Positions 57,264 to 64,000 of a stretch of DNA of 64,000 nucleotides are shown here, one piece after another; position 1 is the stretch's first letter, and every line of letters starts with the position of its first letter. Both the position numbers and the translations under genes were made by a program. The stretch lies in contig CAZQVE010000002.1 of the NCBI GenBank assembly GCA_964596695.1, positions 62,001 to 126,000 on the forward strand, read 5' to 3'. The DNA comes from UBA2112 sp964596695 (GTDB lineage Bacteria; Patescibacteriota; Saccharimonadia; Saccharimonadales; Saccharimonadaceae). The notes under the pieces are model-generated. The model saw only the letters and a list, made by a program, of their open reading frames with translations, did not search any database and had not been told where the DNA came from.

Positions 57264-57941
57264 TCAATCGAAACTGCGCGACAGCACCTCAAGCGAAGGC
57301 GAGTTGAAGCGGTAAAGCCGGGCGGGTCGATGGGCACCGCCTTGTTTCATTTCATTGGTCTTGTGGATGAGATCCAAGCTGAGGAACTTCTTGCGAAAGT
57401 TACGTTTATCGAGCTCACGGCCTAATATAGCCTCGTATGCGGTTTGCAGCTCGGTCAATGTGAATTGCGCTGGCAAGAAGGCATAGACGGCGTTGGTGTA
57501 GGTGAGCTTTGCCTTTAAGCGTTCATGCGCATAGCGGATAATATTGGCATGGTCGTAAGCAAGCTTAGGGAGGTTATTGATAGGGAAGAATGCTGTACGC
57601 GCTTCACTTTGAGACGGGGTTAGTTGTTTGCCGCACCCCATGTATGTCACCGAGACTGCATGACCTCTCGGATCACGGGCAACGGTATCGAATGTATAAA
57701 GTTGTTCTACATAACTGAGATCGGTGTCAAGATCGGTGCCAGCTTTTACCTTGACAACCCGCTTTAGCGCGTCGAAGGTCGTCTCGCCTTGAGCACTGTA
57801 GCCACCGGGAAGAGCCCAGGAGCCTTTGAACGGCTCATTGGGGCGTTCGATGAGGAGCACGCTTAAGTTACCGTCGATCAACTGGAACAGTACGGCATCA
57901 ACGGTAAGTGTCGGCGGGATATATTCCTTCGTGTATTTCAT
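57264..57941 (-). CDS. NrtR-like NAD regulator (Nudix-like plus winged helix)
   Basis: 225 residues. The Nudix-like domain (SWALPGGYSAQGETT) lacks the catalytic REXXEE, having KRVVKVK instead; the C-terminus (FTLTELQTAYEAILG, KRNFRKKFLSLDLI, HRPARLYRF) is the NrtR winged helix. NrtR proteins repress NAD synthesis genes and respond to ADP-ribose. The nearby AGTGT-N7-ACACT operators are the likely targets. The start overlaps the upstream phosphatase stop (ATGA), and a TATAAT lies 6 nt before the ATG inside that gene. Confidence 0.85.
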   Translation of the reverse strand: MKYTKEYIPPTLTVDAVLFQLIDGNLSVLLIERPNEPFKGSWALPGGYSAQGETTFDALKRVVKVKAGTDLDTDLSYVEQLYTFDTVARDPRGHAVSVTYMGCGKQLTPSQSEARTAFFPINNLPKLAYDHANIIRYAHERLKAKLTYTNAVYAFLPAQFTLTELQTAYEAILGRELDKRNFRKKFLSLDLIHKTNEMKQGGAHRPARLYRFNSPSLEVLSRSFD

Positions 57942-58597
57942 ACGTTTATTATAGCATTCTCTTTATATATGTTTTCTTCATCTATGACACGCTTTCCAAT
58001 ATAGAGAACGGTTTTCTTTTGTTCGGGTACGATTTCAAAGCCGCTGATTGAGAGGTTGGGCGTTTTCAGTCCGCTGACAATTTCGCGATGAGGGAGTTGT
58101 TTGATTGCGCCGGCAAGCGAACGAATCGCAAAACCGTGTCCGAAGATGAAGATAGTTTGATCTGGATGCCTTGTACTGATATCTTCTGTAAAATCAAGCA
58201 TGCGCTTCATGGCGTCCGCGATTGATTCCCCGCCCTGGAATTTAAAATCGAGCGTTTCGCGAGCAATTTGTGCTAATACTTCGTCGTTGTACGCCTCCGG
58301 CCTCGATGTCCCCTCCTTTATACCCTGAGACAATTCCTGGACGCGTAGATCGACCACGCACTCCATATCAAGTCCGGCCGCCTCAAGCGCATAGTTCATC
58401 GTTTGAATCGCGCGGTTCGCAGGTGAAAAGTAGACGGCGTCAGGTTGGACGGGAGAGTTTGCTAGCCACTTGCCAAAGGCTTTAGCTTGGCGGACTCCCT
58501 TTTCCGTGAGATCAACATGGTTACTACGACCCCCGACAAGATCTTGCCGGACATTCATCTCGGATTCACCATGGCGGACGAAATAAAGATGACTCAT
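57938..58597 (-). CDS. Histidine phosphatase superfamily protein
   Basis: 219 residues. LYFVRHGESEMNVRQDLVGGRSNH is a textbook phosphoglycerate-mutase-like N-terminus, and the second His is in IFIFGHGFAIRSL. ATG 58597 is 8 nt behind TACACT and is preferred over the upstream in-frame start at 58615. It lies between nadE and the regulator on the same strand. Confidence 0.88.
   Translation of the reverse strand: MSHLYFVRHGESEMNVRQDLVGGRSNHVDLTEKGVRQAKAFGKWLANSPVQPDAVYFSPANRAIQTMNYALEAAGLDMECVVDLRVQELSQGIKEGTSRPEAYNDEVLAQIARETLDFKFQGGESIADAMKRMLDFTEDISTRHPDQTIFIFGHGFAIRSLAGAIKQLPHREIVSGLKTPNLSISGFEIVPEQKKTVLYIGKRVIDEENIYKENAIINV
57948..57953 (-). promoter_or_regulatory. -10 box of the NrtR-like gene
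   Basis: TATAAT on the minus strand, 6 nt before the ATG at 57941, inside the last codons of the phosphatase gene. Confidence 0.45.
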
Positions 58598-58605
58598 TAC
58601 GTACC

Positions 58606-58611
58606 AGTGTA
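58606..58611 (-). promoter_or_regulatory. -10 box of the 58597 phosphatase gene
   Basis: TACACT on the minus strand, 8 nt before the ATG. Confidence 0.4.
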
Positions 58612-58635
58612 CCATGCCCCTTTTATTGCGCCTGC

Positions 58636-59457
58636 TTAGTCCGTATATGCCACTGGCAGCTTGCGTTTGTGCTGTGTTGCGTCGTATTGAGTCTCGAGTT
58701 TTTCGGCGAATACATCATCAACGTCCATACCCTCAAGGTAGTCGTCAATGTCGTCGTAGAGGAACCCAAGCTCCGACTCGTCAGTTTGCCCGGGCTTCAG
58801 GTCTAGTAGGTCGGCGGTCGGTGCTTTGGTTATGAAGCGTTCCGGCGCACTCAATTCACGGAGGAGCGCTTTACCTTGGCGTTTCGTGAGACCAGATAGG
58901 GGCGACACATCAACGCCGCCATCACCGTATTTCGTAAAGAATCCCGTGACTGCTTCGGCGGCATGATCCGTACCGATGACGGATAGATTATACTTCTCCT
59001 TAAGTTCGCCGGTAAGAAGATACTGGTCGATCATACGTATACGTGCCTTGACATTGCCCTTACTAAAGTCAGACATCGATCGCCCCATCGCAATTTCAAA
59101 ATCTTGACCAACGCCATCAACTCCATGCTGGATGTTGAAATCAATGTGATTGTCCGGCTCAATAAAATCCACCGCCCTCAGCGCATCGTTGCGGTCAGCC
59201 TGTTGACCGTAGGGGAGAAGTACGGCGTGAAACTCCGCTTCAAAGCCCGCTTCGCGACGAAGCTTGACGGCTTTCATCGCGAGTAGCCCAGCGAGCAGAG
59301 AATCTTGACCACCCGATATGCCGAGTACGAAACCCTTCAAGCCGGTGTTCGCAAGATGGTCGGCGAGGAAGCGACTGCGCTTCTCAATTTCCTCTTCCGG
59401 GTCGATATTTGGTTTTACGCCGAGTGCGGCGATAATCTCTTGTTGTTTTTGTCGCAT
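58636..59457 (-). CDS. nadE: NAD synthetase
   Basis: 273 residues, ammonia-dependent form without a glutaminase domain. PP-loop LGISGGQDSLLAG; VIGTDHAAEAVTGFFTKYGDGG and LSGLTKRQGKALLRELSAPE are the deamido-NAD sites; KAPTADLLDLKPGQTDESELG follows. It completes the salvage route after pncB and nadD. Shine-Dalgarno AAGGAGG. Operator 3 overlaps its -35 box. Confidence 0.95.
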   Translation of the reverse strand: MRQKQQEIIAALGVKPNIDPEEEIEKRSRFLADHLANTGLKGFVLGISGGQDSLLAGLLAMKAVKLRREAGFEAEFHAVLLPYGQQADRNDALRAVDFIEPDNHIDFNIQHGVDGVGQDFEIAMGRSMSDFSKGNVKARIRMIDQYLLTGELKEKYNLSVIGTDHAAEAVTGFFTKYGDGGVDVSPLSGLTKRQGKALLRELSAPERFITKAPTADLLDLKPGQTDESELGFLYDDIDDYLEGMDVDDVFAEKLETQYDATQHKRKLPVAYTD

Positions 59458-59472
59458 AGCTCCTCCTTATTA

Positions 59473-59501
59473 TTGTCGTTTGCACACTAACGTGCTATAC
59501 T
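59473..59501 (+). promoter_or_regulatory. nadD promoter
   Basis: TTGTCG, 17-bp spacer, TATACT; operator 3 lies just downstream of the expected start site. Confidence 0.5.
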
Positions 59502-59502
59502 C

Positions 59503-59531
59503 AAAGTACATCGTACTTAGTGTATAGTCAA
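59503..59531 (-). promoter_or_regulatory. nadE promoter
   Basis: On the minus strand TTGACT (59531-59526), 17-bp spacer, TACTTT (59508-59503); the -35 box is within operator 3, the same layout as at pncA. Confidence 0.55.
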
Positions 59532-59537
59532 CACTAA
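59517..59537. promoter_or_regulatory. NAD-regulon operator 3
   Basis: TTAGTGT-N7-ACACTAA between the divergent nadE and nadD genes; differs from operator 2 in one spacer base only. Confidence 0.8.
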
Positions 59538-59562
59538 ATAATAAAACAAAAGGAGAATTGTC

Positions 59563-60153
59563 ATGAATCAGGCCGAATGTAGGAAAGAGACCATCATCTA
59601 TGGCGGAGCGTTTAATCCACCCACGCGTGCGCATCAGGCGATTTTGCAAGCCTGCGTCGACCGGGCAGCCGACATGGATGCCGATGTGTGGCTATTGCCA
59701 AGCGGTGATAGATCCGACAAGACGATTGACGTATCGCGCCGGGAGCGCCTACGCATGATTGATGCGCTGATTCACGATGTCGTCAAGCGGACGGTGGAGG
59801 TTCACGTGGAGACCAGTGAGCTTGATAGAGTTGAGCCGACTGAAACGTTTGACACGGTTTTACGCTATAACGAACTATACCCCGACAGACAGTTCGTGTG
59901 GGTGTTTGGATCCGACTCGGTTGAGACTATGTCGGATTGGCATATGGGGGAATGGATGCTGGGTAACTTGCCGATGCTTATCGTTGAACGTCCGGGCACT
60001 CCGGTTAAAAAACTCGGCCGCCATGCCTTGCGGCTTCCCGTCGCGACGATTGATACGAGCTCCACTGAAGTACGTCAAAGGCTAGCTGATCATCAGGCCG
60101 TCGACGACCTCGTTGGTCCGTCAGTACTCGCTTGTCTCGTACAAGGACAGTAA
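59563..60153 (+). CDS. nadD: Nicotinate-nucleotide adenylyltransferase
   Basis: 196 residues. GGAFNPPTRAH is the nucleotidyltransferase HxGH-type start (here TRAH), and DTSSTEVRQRL is the ISSTxxR motif. Joins nicotinate mononucleotide and ATP to deamido-NAD. Shine-Dalgarno AAAGGAG. It is divergent from nadE with a shared operator. Confidence 0.92.
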   Translation: MNQAECRKETIIYGGAFNPPTRAHQAILQACVDRAADMDADVWLLPSGDRSDKTIDVSRRERLRMIDALIHDVVKRTVEVHVETSELDRVEPTETFDTVLRYNELYPDRQFVWVFGSDSVETMSDWHMGEWMLGNLPMLIVERPGTPVKKLGRHALRLPVATIDTSSTEVRQRLADHQAVDDLVGPSVLACLVQGQ

Positions 60154-60163
60154 TGCAATTGAA

Positions 60164-60194
60164 GAGGCCCCAGTCTGTTACAGACTGGGGCCTC
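60164..60194. terminator. Bidirectional terminator
   Basis: GAGGCCCCAGTCTG-TTA-CAGACTGGGGCCTC, 14-bp perfect stem between convergent nadD and monooxygenase genes. Confidence 0.8.
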
Positions 60195-60225
60195 CTGTTG
60201 GTGTGTGAAGTGAAGGAGTAAGTGA

Positions 60226-61743
60226 TCAGGCTACGGGACCTTGCTTGTAAATCAAGTACTCCTCGGAGCGGAACCGGAGGACTGATAGCCAGTACCGCCA
60301 GGCCGTCCCACTCCACAGCACGCGGTTGTTACCGTGCTCGTCGACATACCAGCTGGAACACCCGGTGTTCCAAATGGTATGTACGAGCTTTTCCTGCAAC
60401 TTCTCGTTGTAGTAATCGGTAGCGTCCTTGGTCGGGAACAGCGCGCGCTGTTTCTTCCTCTGGACGTACTTGATCGCTTTCACCATGTACCTGATCTGCG
60501 CTTCAATCATGACCACGACGGAGTTGTGGCCGAGACCCGTGTTGGGCCCCAGAAGGATGAACAGATTCGGCACGTTTGCGAACATGGTGCCGCGGTGAGC
60601 GATAACGCCGTCCCGATCCGCACGAGCCTTGAGATCCTCGCCCTGCTGGCCGGTGATCTGCATGTACTTGTACGAATCGGTAACATGGAACCCGGTCGCT
60701 AGCACCACGACGTCCACCTCGTGCTCGGCACCGTCTGCAGTGACGATGCCGTTCGGCGTGAACCTAACGATCGACTCGGTAACGACATCGCTCTTGTCCT
60801 GAGCGAGCGCTCCGTAGTAGTCGTAACCCGATTTCTTGCCGCCCTTGAGGATGCGCTTGCACCCCGCCGAGTAGTCCGGCGTCAGCTTGCGGCGCTTCTC
60901 CGGATCCTTGACGGAACGCCGGATGTTCCACTTGCCGAGCCAGTCGGCGATCTTCATTAGCCAGGGGCGTTTGGACATACCGTAGCCGACAAACTCGTGA
61001 CCCCAGAAGATCGCGGCGCGGAACGCTTTCTGCGTGAGCGGGTACTTGGCAAACATTCGCTGTACTCGCTCGGGTATATCCCAGTTCGCCCACGGCATAA
61101 CCCATGCCGGCGTTCGTTGGAACAGCTTCAGCTGGGCGACATCATCCACGATGTTGGGCACGATCTGGATCGCGCTTGCTCCCGTGCCGATGACCGCCAC
61201 ACGCTCGCCGGTCAGGTTCACGCTGTGATCCCATTCGGCAGAGTGGAACACGGCGCCCTTGAACTCATCGATGCCCTCGAACTTCGGGATCGACGGTATA
61301 TGGAGCGCACCGGCCGCTGACACGAGGTACTGAGCGAAGAATTCACGACCGTCTTTGGTGTGGACATGCCACTCCATTGTTTGGTCGTTCCACTGCGCCC
61401 GGCTCACCTCGCAACCGAATCGGACTTTGCGTTCCAGTTGGTATTTTTCAGCGACACCCTTTAGGTACCGCTGGATTTCCGGCTGTTGCGACCAGACCTT
61501 GCTCCAGTACGGGTTCGGCTCGAAGCTGAACGAATACTGGTGGCTCGGGATATCACAGGCGCAGCCCGGATAGGTATTGTCGCGCCACGTGCCTCCGATA
61601 TCGTACTTCTTCTCGAGAATCAAGTAGTCAATACCGGCTTGTTCGAAGGCGATTGCCGCCCCCAGCCCGGAAAATCCAGACCCGACGATGATTGCCCGTG
61701 GTTTAGACTCGGATCGCTGTTTCGCGGTCCTCCTGATTTTCAT
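60226..61743 (-). CDS. Flavin-dependent monooxygenase, second paralogue
   Basis: 505 residues. FAD site IVGSGFSGLGAAIAFEQ, NADPH site VAVIGTGASAIQIVPNI, FHSAEWDHS, and VVLATGFHVTDSYKY. Similar to the protein at 55715 over its length, so the two arose by duplication, but they flank the nadE/nadD block rather than lie side by side. Shine-Dalgarno GGAGG 6 nt before the ATG. Substrate unknown. NADPH use is its only link to the NAD genes. Confidence 0.9.
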   Translation of the reverse strand: MKIRRTAKQRSESKPRAIIVGSGFSGLGAAIAFEQAGIDYLILEKKYDIGGTWRDNTYPGCACDIPSHQYSFSFEPNPYWSKVWSQQPEIQRYLKGVAEKYQLERKVRFGCEVSRAQWNDQTMEWHVHTKDGREFFAQYLVSAAGALHIPSIPKFEGIDEFKGAVFHSAEWDHSVNLTGERVAVIGTGASAIQIVPNIVDDVAQLKLFQRTPAWVMPWANWDIPERVQRMFAKYPLTQKAFRAAIFWGHEFVGYGMSKRPWLMKIADWLGKWNIRRSVKDPEKRRKLTPDYSAGCKRILKGGKKSGYDYYGALAQDKSDVVTESIVRFTPNGIVTADGAEHEVDVVVLATGFHVTDSYKYMQITGQQGEDLKARADRDGVIAHRGTMFANVPNLFILLGPNTGLGHNSVVVMIEAQIRYMVKAIKYVQRKKQRALFPTKDATDYYNEKLQEKLVHTIWNTGCSSWYVDEHGNNRVLWSGTAWRYWLSVLRFRSEEYLIYKQGPVA

Positions 61744-61878
61744 AGGAACTCCTCCACTTGAGGTGTATTTCTACACCATCCAACAGGTGGCTACACTATA
61801 CGCTTAATTGAACAATCAGTCAAAGTGTCGAGTCTGAGACACTATCAGTTCGTATACGTCTGTTAGCGTAAATGCTGG

Positions 61879-61884
61879 TACAAT
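61879..61884 (+). promoter_or_regulatory. -10 box of the ABC exporter gene
   Basis: TACAAT, 9 nt before the ATG at 61894; no Shine-Dalgarno. Confidence 0.45.
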
Positions 61885-61893
61885 CTTTCTAGT

Positions 61894-63696
61894 ATGAGTA
61901 GAAAGAAAAAGTTATCATCACGCGAGTATTTCGTTGCAATTTGGAACGTGGCAAAGGAGACGTATCACGCCGCACCCATGGCAGCGATCAGCCAGGTTAT
62001 CGGCGCGTTGATTTCGTCAATCCTGCCGCTTGTGACGACGTTTTTTGCCGCGTTGACAACGACTGCGCTTGCCGACGCATATGCCGGCAACCCTGAAGCT
62101 GGACAACGAGCAATCGTGCTGGTCGTACTGACTGCCTTAGTCGGTATCATACAAATGGGGTGGAGTAGTTTTGAACGCTATATGAGTCAAATATTGAGCT
62201 ATAAGGTAGAAGCGGCGTTCAGCGACCGTATGTACGAACATTTTTTAAACCTCGATTTTTGGCGTTATGACGACAAAGACACGGCAGACATGTACGACCG
62301 CGCGCGTGATTTTGGACGGTTTTTCCCCTATGTCTTCAACCAAGTATCCGGCATGATTGTCAATGCCGTAACTGTCGTGATTAGTATCGTGGCGTTGTTT
62401 TTCATCAGCTGGTGGATCAGTTTGATTATATTTATCGCGATCATACCGGGAATTTATCTACAGTTTAAATTATCTAGAGCCCAAGTGGCTCATCGTAACG
62501 CGCATGTAACAACACGGCGGTCTAAAGGATTGTTGGAATGGGTACTTGGCGACCAAAAGCAGACGGCGGAAATGCGGTTGTACGGACTGGTCAAGCATTT
62601 GCTAAAAATGCGCAATACACTGCGGGAAAAGGATGAAAAAGCGCGGATAGAATTTGAGCGACAGTACATAGGCAGACAGATGGCGGCTGATATATTGGCC
62701 GAAGCCGCTCAGATTATCGCCCTAGTGGTGATCGTATTTCAAATTATCGCCCGTCAGCAACCGGTCGGATACTTTTTGCTGGTACAGCAGATCGTCCAAC
62801 GCGCAATCGGGGATACGAACAGTTTTGTTCGAACGCTTAGCACGCTTGATGAAGATCTTGCAAATTTGTTTGATTATCAAGAATTTATGCGCCTGCCAGA
62901 GCGTGTCGGCGGCAATGGGCGGTTAAATACTGCACCCAAACAGATTGAAATGAAGAACATTACGTTTCATTATCCGAATTCGGATGCGAAAGTACTAAAC
63001 GACGTGTCTATCGCAGTTGAGAGCGGTCAGCATATAGCTATTGTTGGTGAAAATGGTGCCGGCAAAACAACCCTTATAAAAATCCTGACTGGCTTGTACG
63101 ACCCGATTGATGGCGAAGTGCTTCTAGACGGGCGGGATCTGAAGGATGTAAAAATTGCTGATTGGCACAGGCAGCTTGGTGTGTTGCAGCAGCATGCAAA
63201 TGCGTACGATTTCGTGAATGCACGGGACACTATTTTGTTGGGTGATGTGCAGCGACCATACAGCGAAGAGCGTTATCAAAGAGCACTCATACTTGCCGAA
63301 GCAAAAGCGTTTCTCGCCAAATTGCCCAAAGGCGACAGAACATTCATTAATCCATGGATAGAGGAGGAAGACGGAAGCAAGGGTATTATTCCGTCAGGCG
63401 GGCAATGGCAGCGGCTGGCGCTTGCGCGTAATTTTTATCGCGACAGTCCCATCATTATCCTAGACGAACCGACAAGCGCGATCGATGCCCTGGCGGAAAC
63501 TCGGATTTTCAAGCGCCTATTAAAAGACAGCGGTAAAACGATTATTACAATCAGTCATCGCCTGACGACGGTGGAAAAAGCCGATGTGATTTATATGCTG
63601 CAGGATGGAAAGATCGTCGAACATGGTACTCATAAAGAGCTTGTCAAAATGCGCGGAGCGTACTACGCGATGTTTGAAAGCCAGCTGCATTCATGA
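61894..63696 (+). CDS. ABC exporter, fused permease and ATPase
   Basis: 600 residues. Six-helix type-1 exporter domain (residues 1-340; e.g. VIGALISSILPLVTTFFAAL, MIVNAVTVVISIVALFFISWW in pieces), then the ATPase: Walker A GENGAGKTT, signature PSGGQWQRLALARNF, Walker B IIILDEPTSAID, switch His ISHRLTT. It would act as a homodimer. The DGSKGIIPSGGQ stretch before the signature has a longer loop than usual. Substrate unknown. Confidence 0.93.
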   Translation: MSRKKKLSSREYFVAIWNVAKETYHAAPMAAISQVIGALISSILPLVTTFFAALTTTALADAYAGNPEAGQRAIVLVVLTALVGIIQMGWSSFERYMSQILSYKVEAAFSDRMYEHFLNLDFWRYDDKDTADMYDRARDFGRFFPYVFNQVSGMIVNAVTVVISIVALFFISWWISLIIFIAIIPGIYLQFKLSRAQVAHRNAHVTTRRSKGLLEWVLGDQKQTAEMRLYGLVKHLLKMRNTLREKDEKARIEFERQYIGRQMAADILAEAAQIIALVVIVFQIIARQQPVGYFLLVQQIVQRAIGDTNSFVRTLSTLDEDLANLFDYQEFMRLPERVGGNGRLNTAPKQIEMKNITFHYPNSDAKVLNDVSIAVESGQHIAIVGENGAGKTTLIKILTGLYDPIDGEVLLDGRDLKDVKIADWHRQLGVLQQHANAYDFVNARDTILLGDVQRPYSEERYQRALILAEAKAFLAKLPKGDRTFINPWIEEEDGSKGIIPSGGQWQRLALARNFYRDSPIIILDEPTSAIDALAETRIFKRLLKDSGKTIITISHRLTTVEKADVIYMLQDGKIVEHGTHKELVKMRGAYYAMFESQLHS

Positions 63697-63745
63697 TGGT
63701 AATGCAGAGCCGGTGCGTCGCGTATATTTGCCGACAGCTCGTCGC

Positions 63746-64000
63746 CTATTTGTTTACCGCATTGGATAGGTTGTTCAGATCGTTTCGCAAGTCGCCAGAC
63801 AAGTTTGAAATGGATGACATCATCGTTGTCATGGTCGTGAGCGATTCAAGGGTGCCTTTATAATTGTCGCTTTTCAGCAAAGCTACCAGGTTGACGGACG
63901 CGGATAGAAACGCCCGAACCGTTTCTATATTAGTCCTGATTTCTTTTATTTTTGCCTGAAGCGAGGCGCCTTGGTTAACACTGTTCTGTTCTGTGCGTAA
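63746..64000 (-). CDS. C-terminal part of a hypothetical coiled-coil protein (5' end cut by window)
   Basis: The minus-strand frame is open from the window edge to a TAG at 63746-63748, 84 codons: heptad-like, rich in Asn, Leu and Ser (SLQAKIKEIRTNIETVRAFL, DLRNDLNNLSNAVNK). No start is inside the window. It converges with the exporter gene. Reminiscent of short coiled-coil or methyl-accepting-like regions but not assignable. Confidence 0.55.
   Translation of the reverse strand, partial: LRTEQNSVNQGASLQAKIKEIRTNIETVRAFLSASVNLVALLKSDNYKGTLESLTTMTTMMSSISNLSGDLRNDLNNLSNAVNK

Noticed and set aside
1..64000. UGA read as glycine (code 25) as in some related phyla
   Set aside because: Many genes end cleanly on TGA at family-typical lengths (GH13 gene, nearby operons, overlaps such as ATGA).
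1..64000. rRNA operon or replication origin
   Set aside because: No rRNA sequence and no dnaA box cluster were seen.

Overview
The window looks like a chromosome segment of an environmental Candidatus Saccharibacteria (TM7) or close Patescibacteria relative. This is an inference from gene content (LemA-HtpX pair, PrkA-YeaH-SpoVR operon, NAD salvage instead of de novo synthesis, compact operons, many start codons lying 6-9 nt behind a -10 box); no rRNA is present to confirm it. Genes end on TGA as well as TAA and TAG, so the recoded UGA=Gly code of some relatives does not apply.

Layout. 1-5.5 kb: partial GH13 glucosidase, rarA, an unknown gene, ddl and an SPFH protein. 5.5-16.5 kb: two tRNA-linked accessory islands. 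The tRNA-Phe island carries a secreted Cys-containing peptide and an ABC exporter; the tRNA-Gly island carries a serine recombinase unit plus a cassette with an Imm5-like protein and a GIY-YIG nuclease; dut lies between them. 16.5-38 kb: two small hydrolases, a Nudix-like regulator with a DUF3850/ASCH target, PhyH oxygenase, GH43-like protein, pilin, a DUF488 gene, FAD oxidoreductase, spoVR-yeaH-prkA, cfa, a two-component system, PiT transporter and a PP2C phosphatase. 38.1-45.5 kb: tRNA-Cys and tRNA-Leu, then a third island: a second serine recombinase unit plus a cassette with an EcoRII-type restriction-modification set (Dcm, Vsr, EcoRII) and an unrecognised three-gene operon ending in a HEPN-motif protein. 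45.5-64 kb: lemA-htpX, ligA (without its zinc finger), ABC transporters and an NAD regulon (Nudix hydrolase, pncB, pncA, nadE, nadD, an NrtR-like regulator, two phosphatases) controlled by AGTGT-N7-ACACT palindromes, with two flavin monooxygenases nearby.

The most unusual structure is the modular mobile system at the tRNA genes. Recombinase units (perfect terminal inverted repeats of 136 and 105 bp) and cargo cassettes (perfect inverted repeats of 174 and 180 bp, and one decayed pair) are joined at CACCA motifs in alternating orientation, starting with the CCA end of an intact tRNA gene. The recombinase reading frame crosses the CACCA junction: at present its C-terminus is read from the antisense of the tRNA, but the adjoining cassette ends encode a conserved alternative tail (LV-x-x-Y-x-x-x-RT-x-F), also kept at one end of the Phe cassette that has no recombinase. 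Both recombinase genes have a roughly 120-nt leader with the same pseudoknot-like pairing scheme, supported by paired substitutions, whose predicted transcript starts on the first base of the outer stem.
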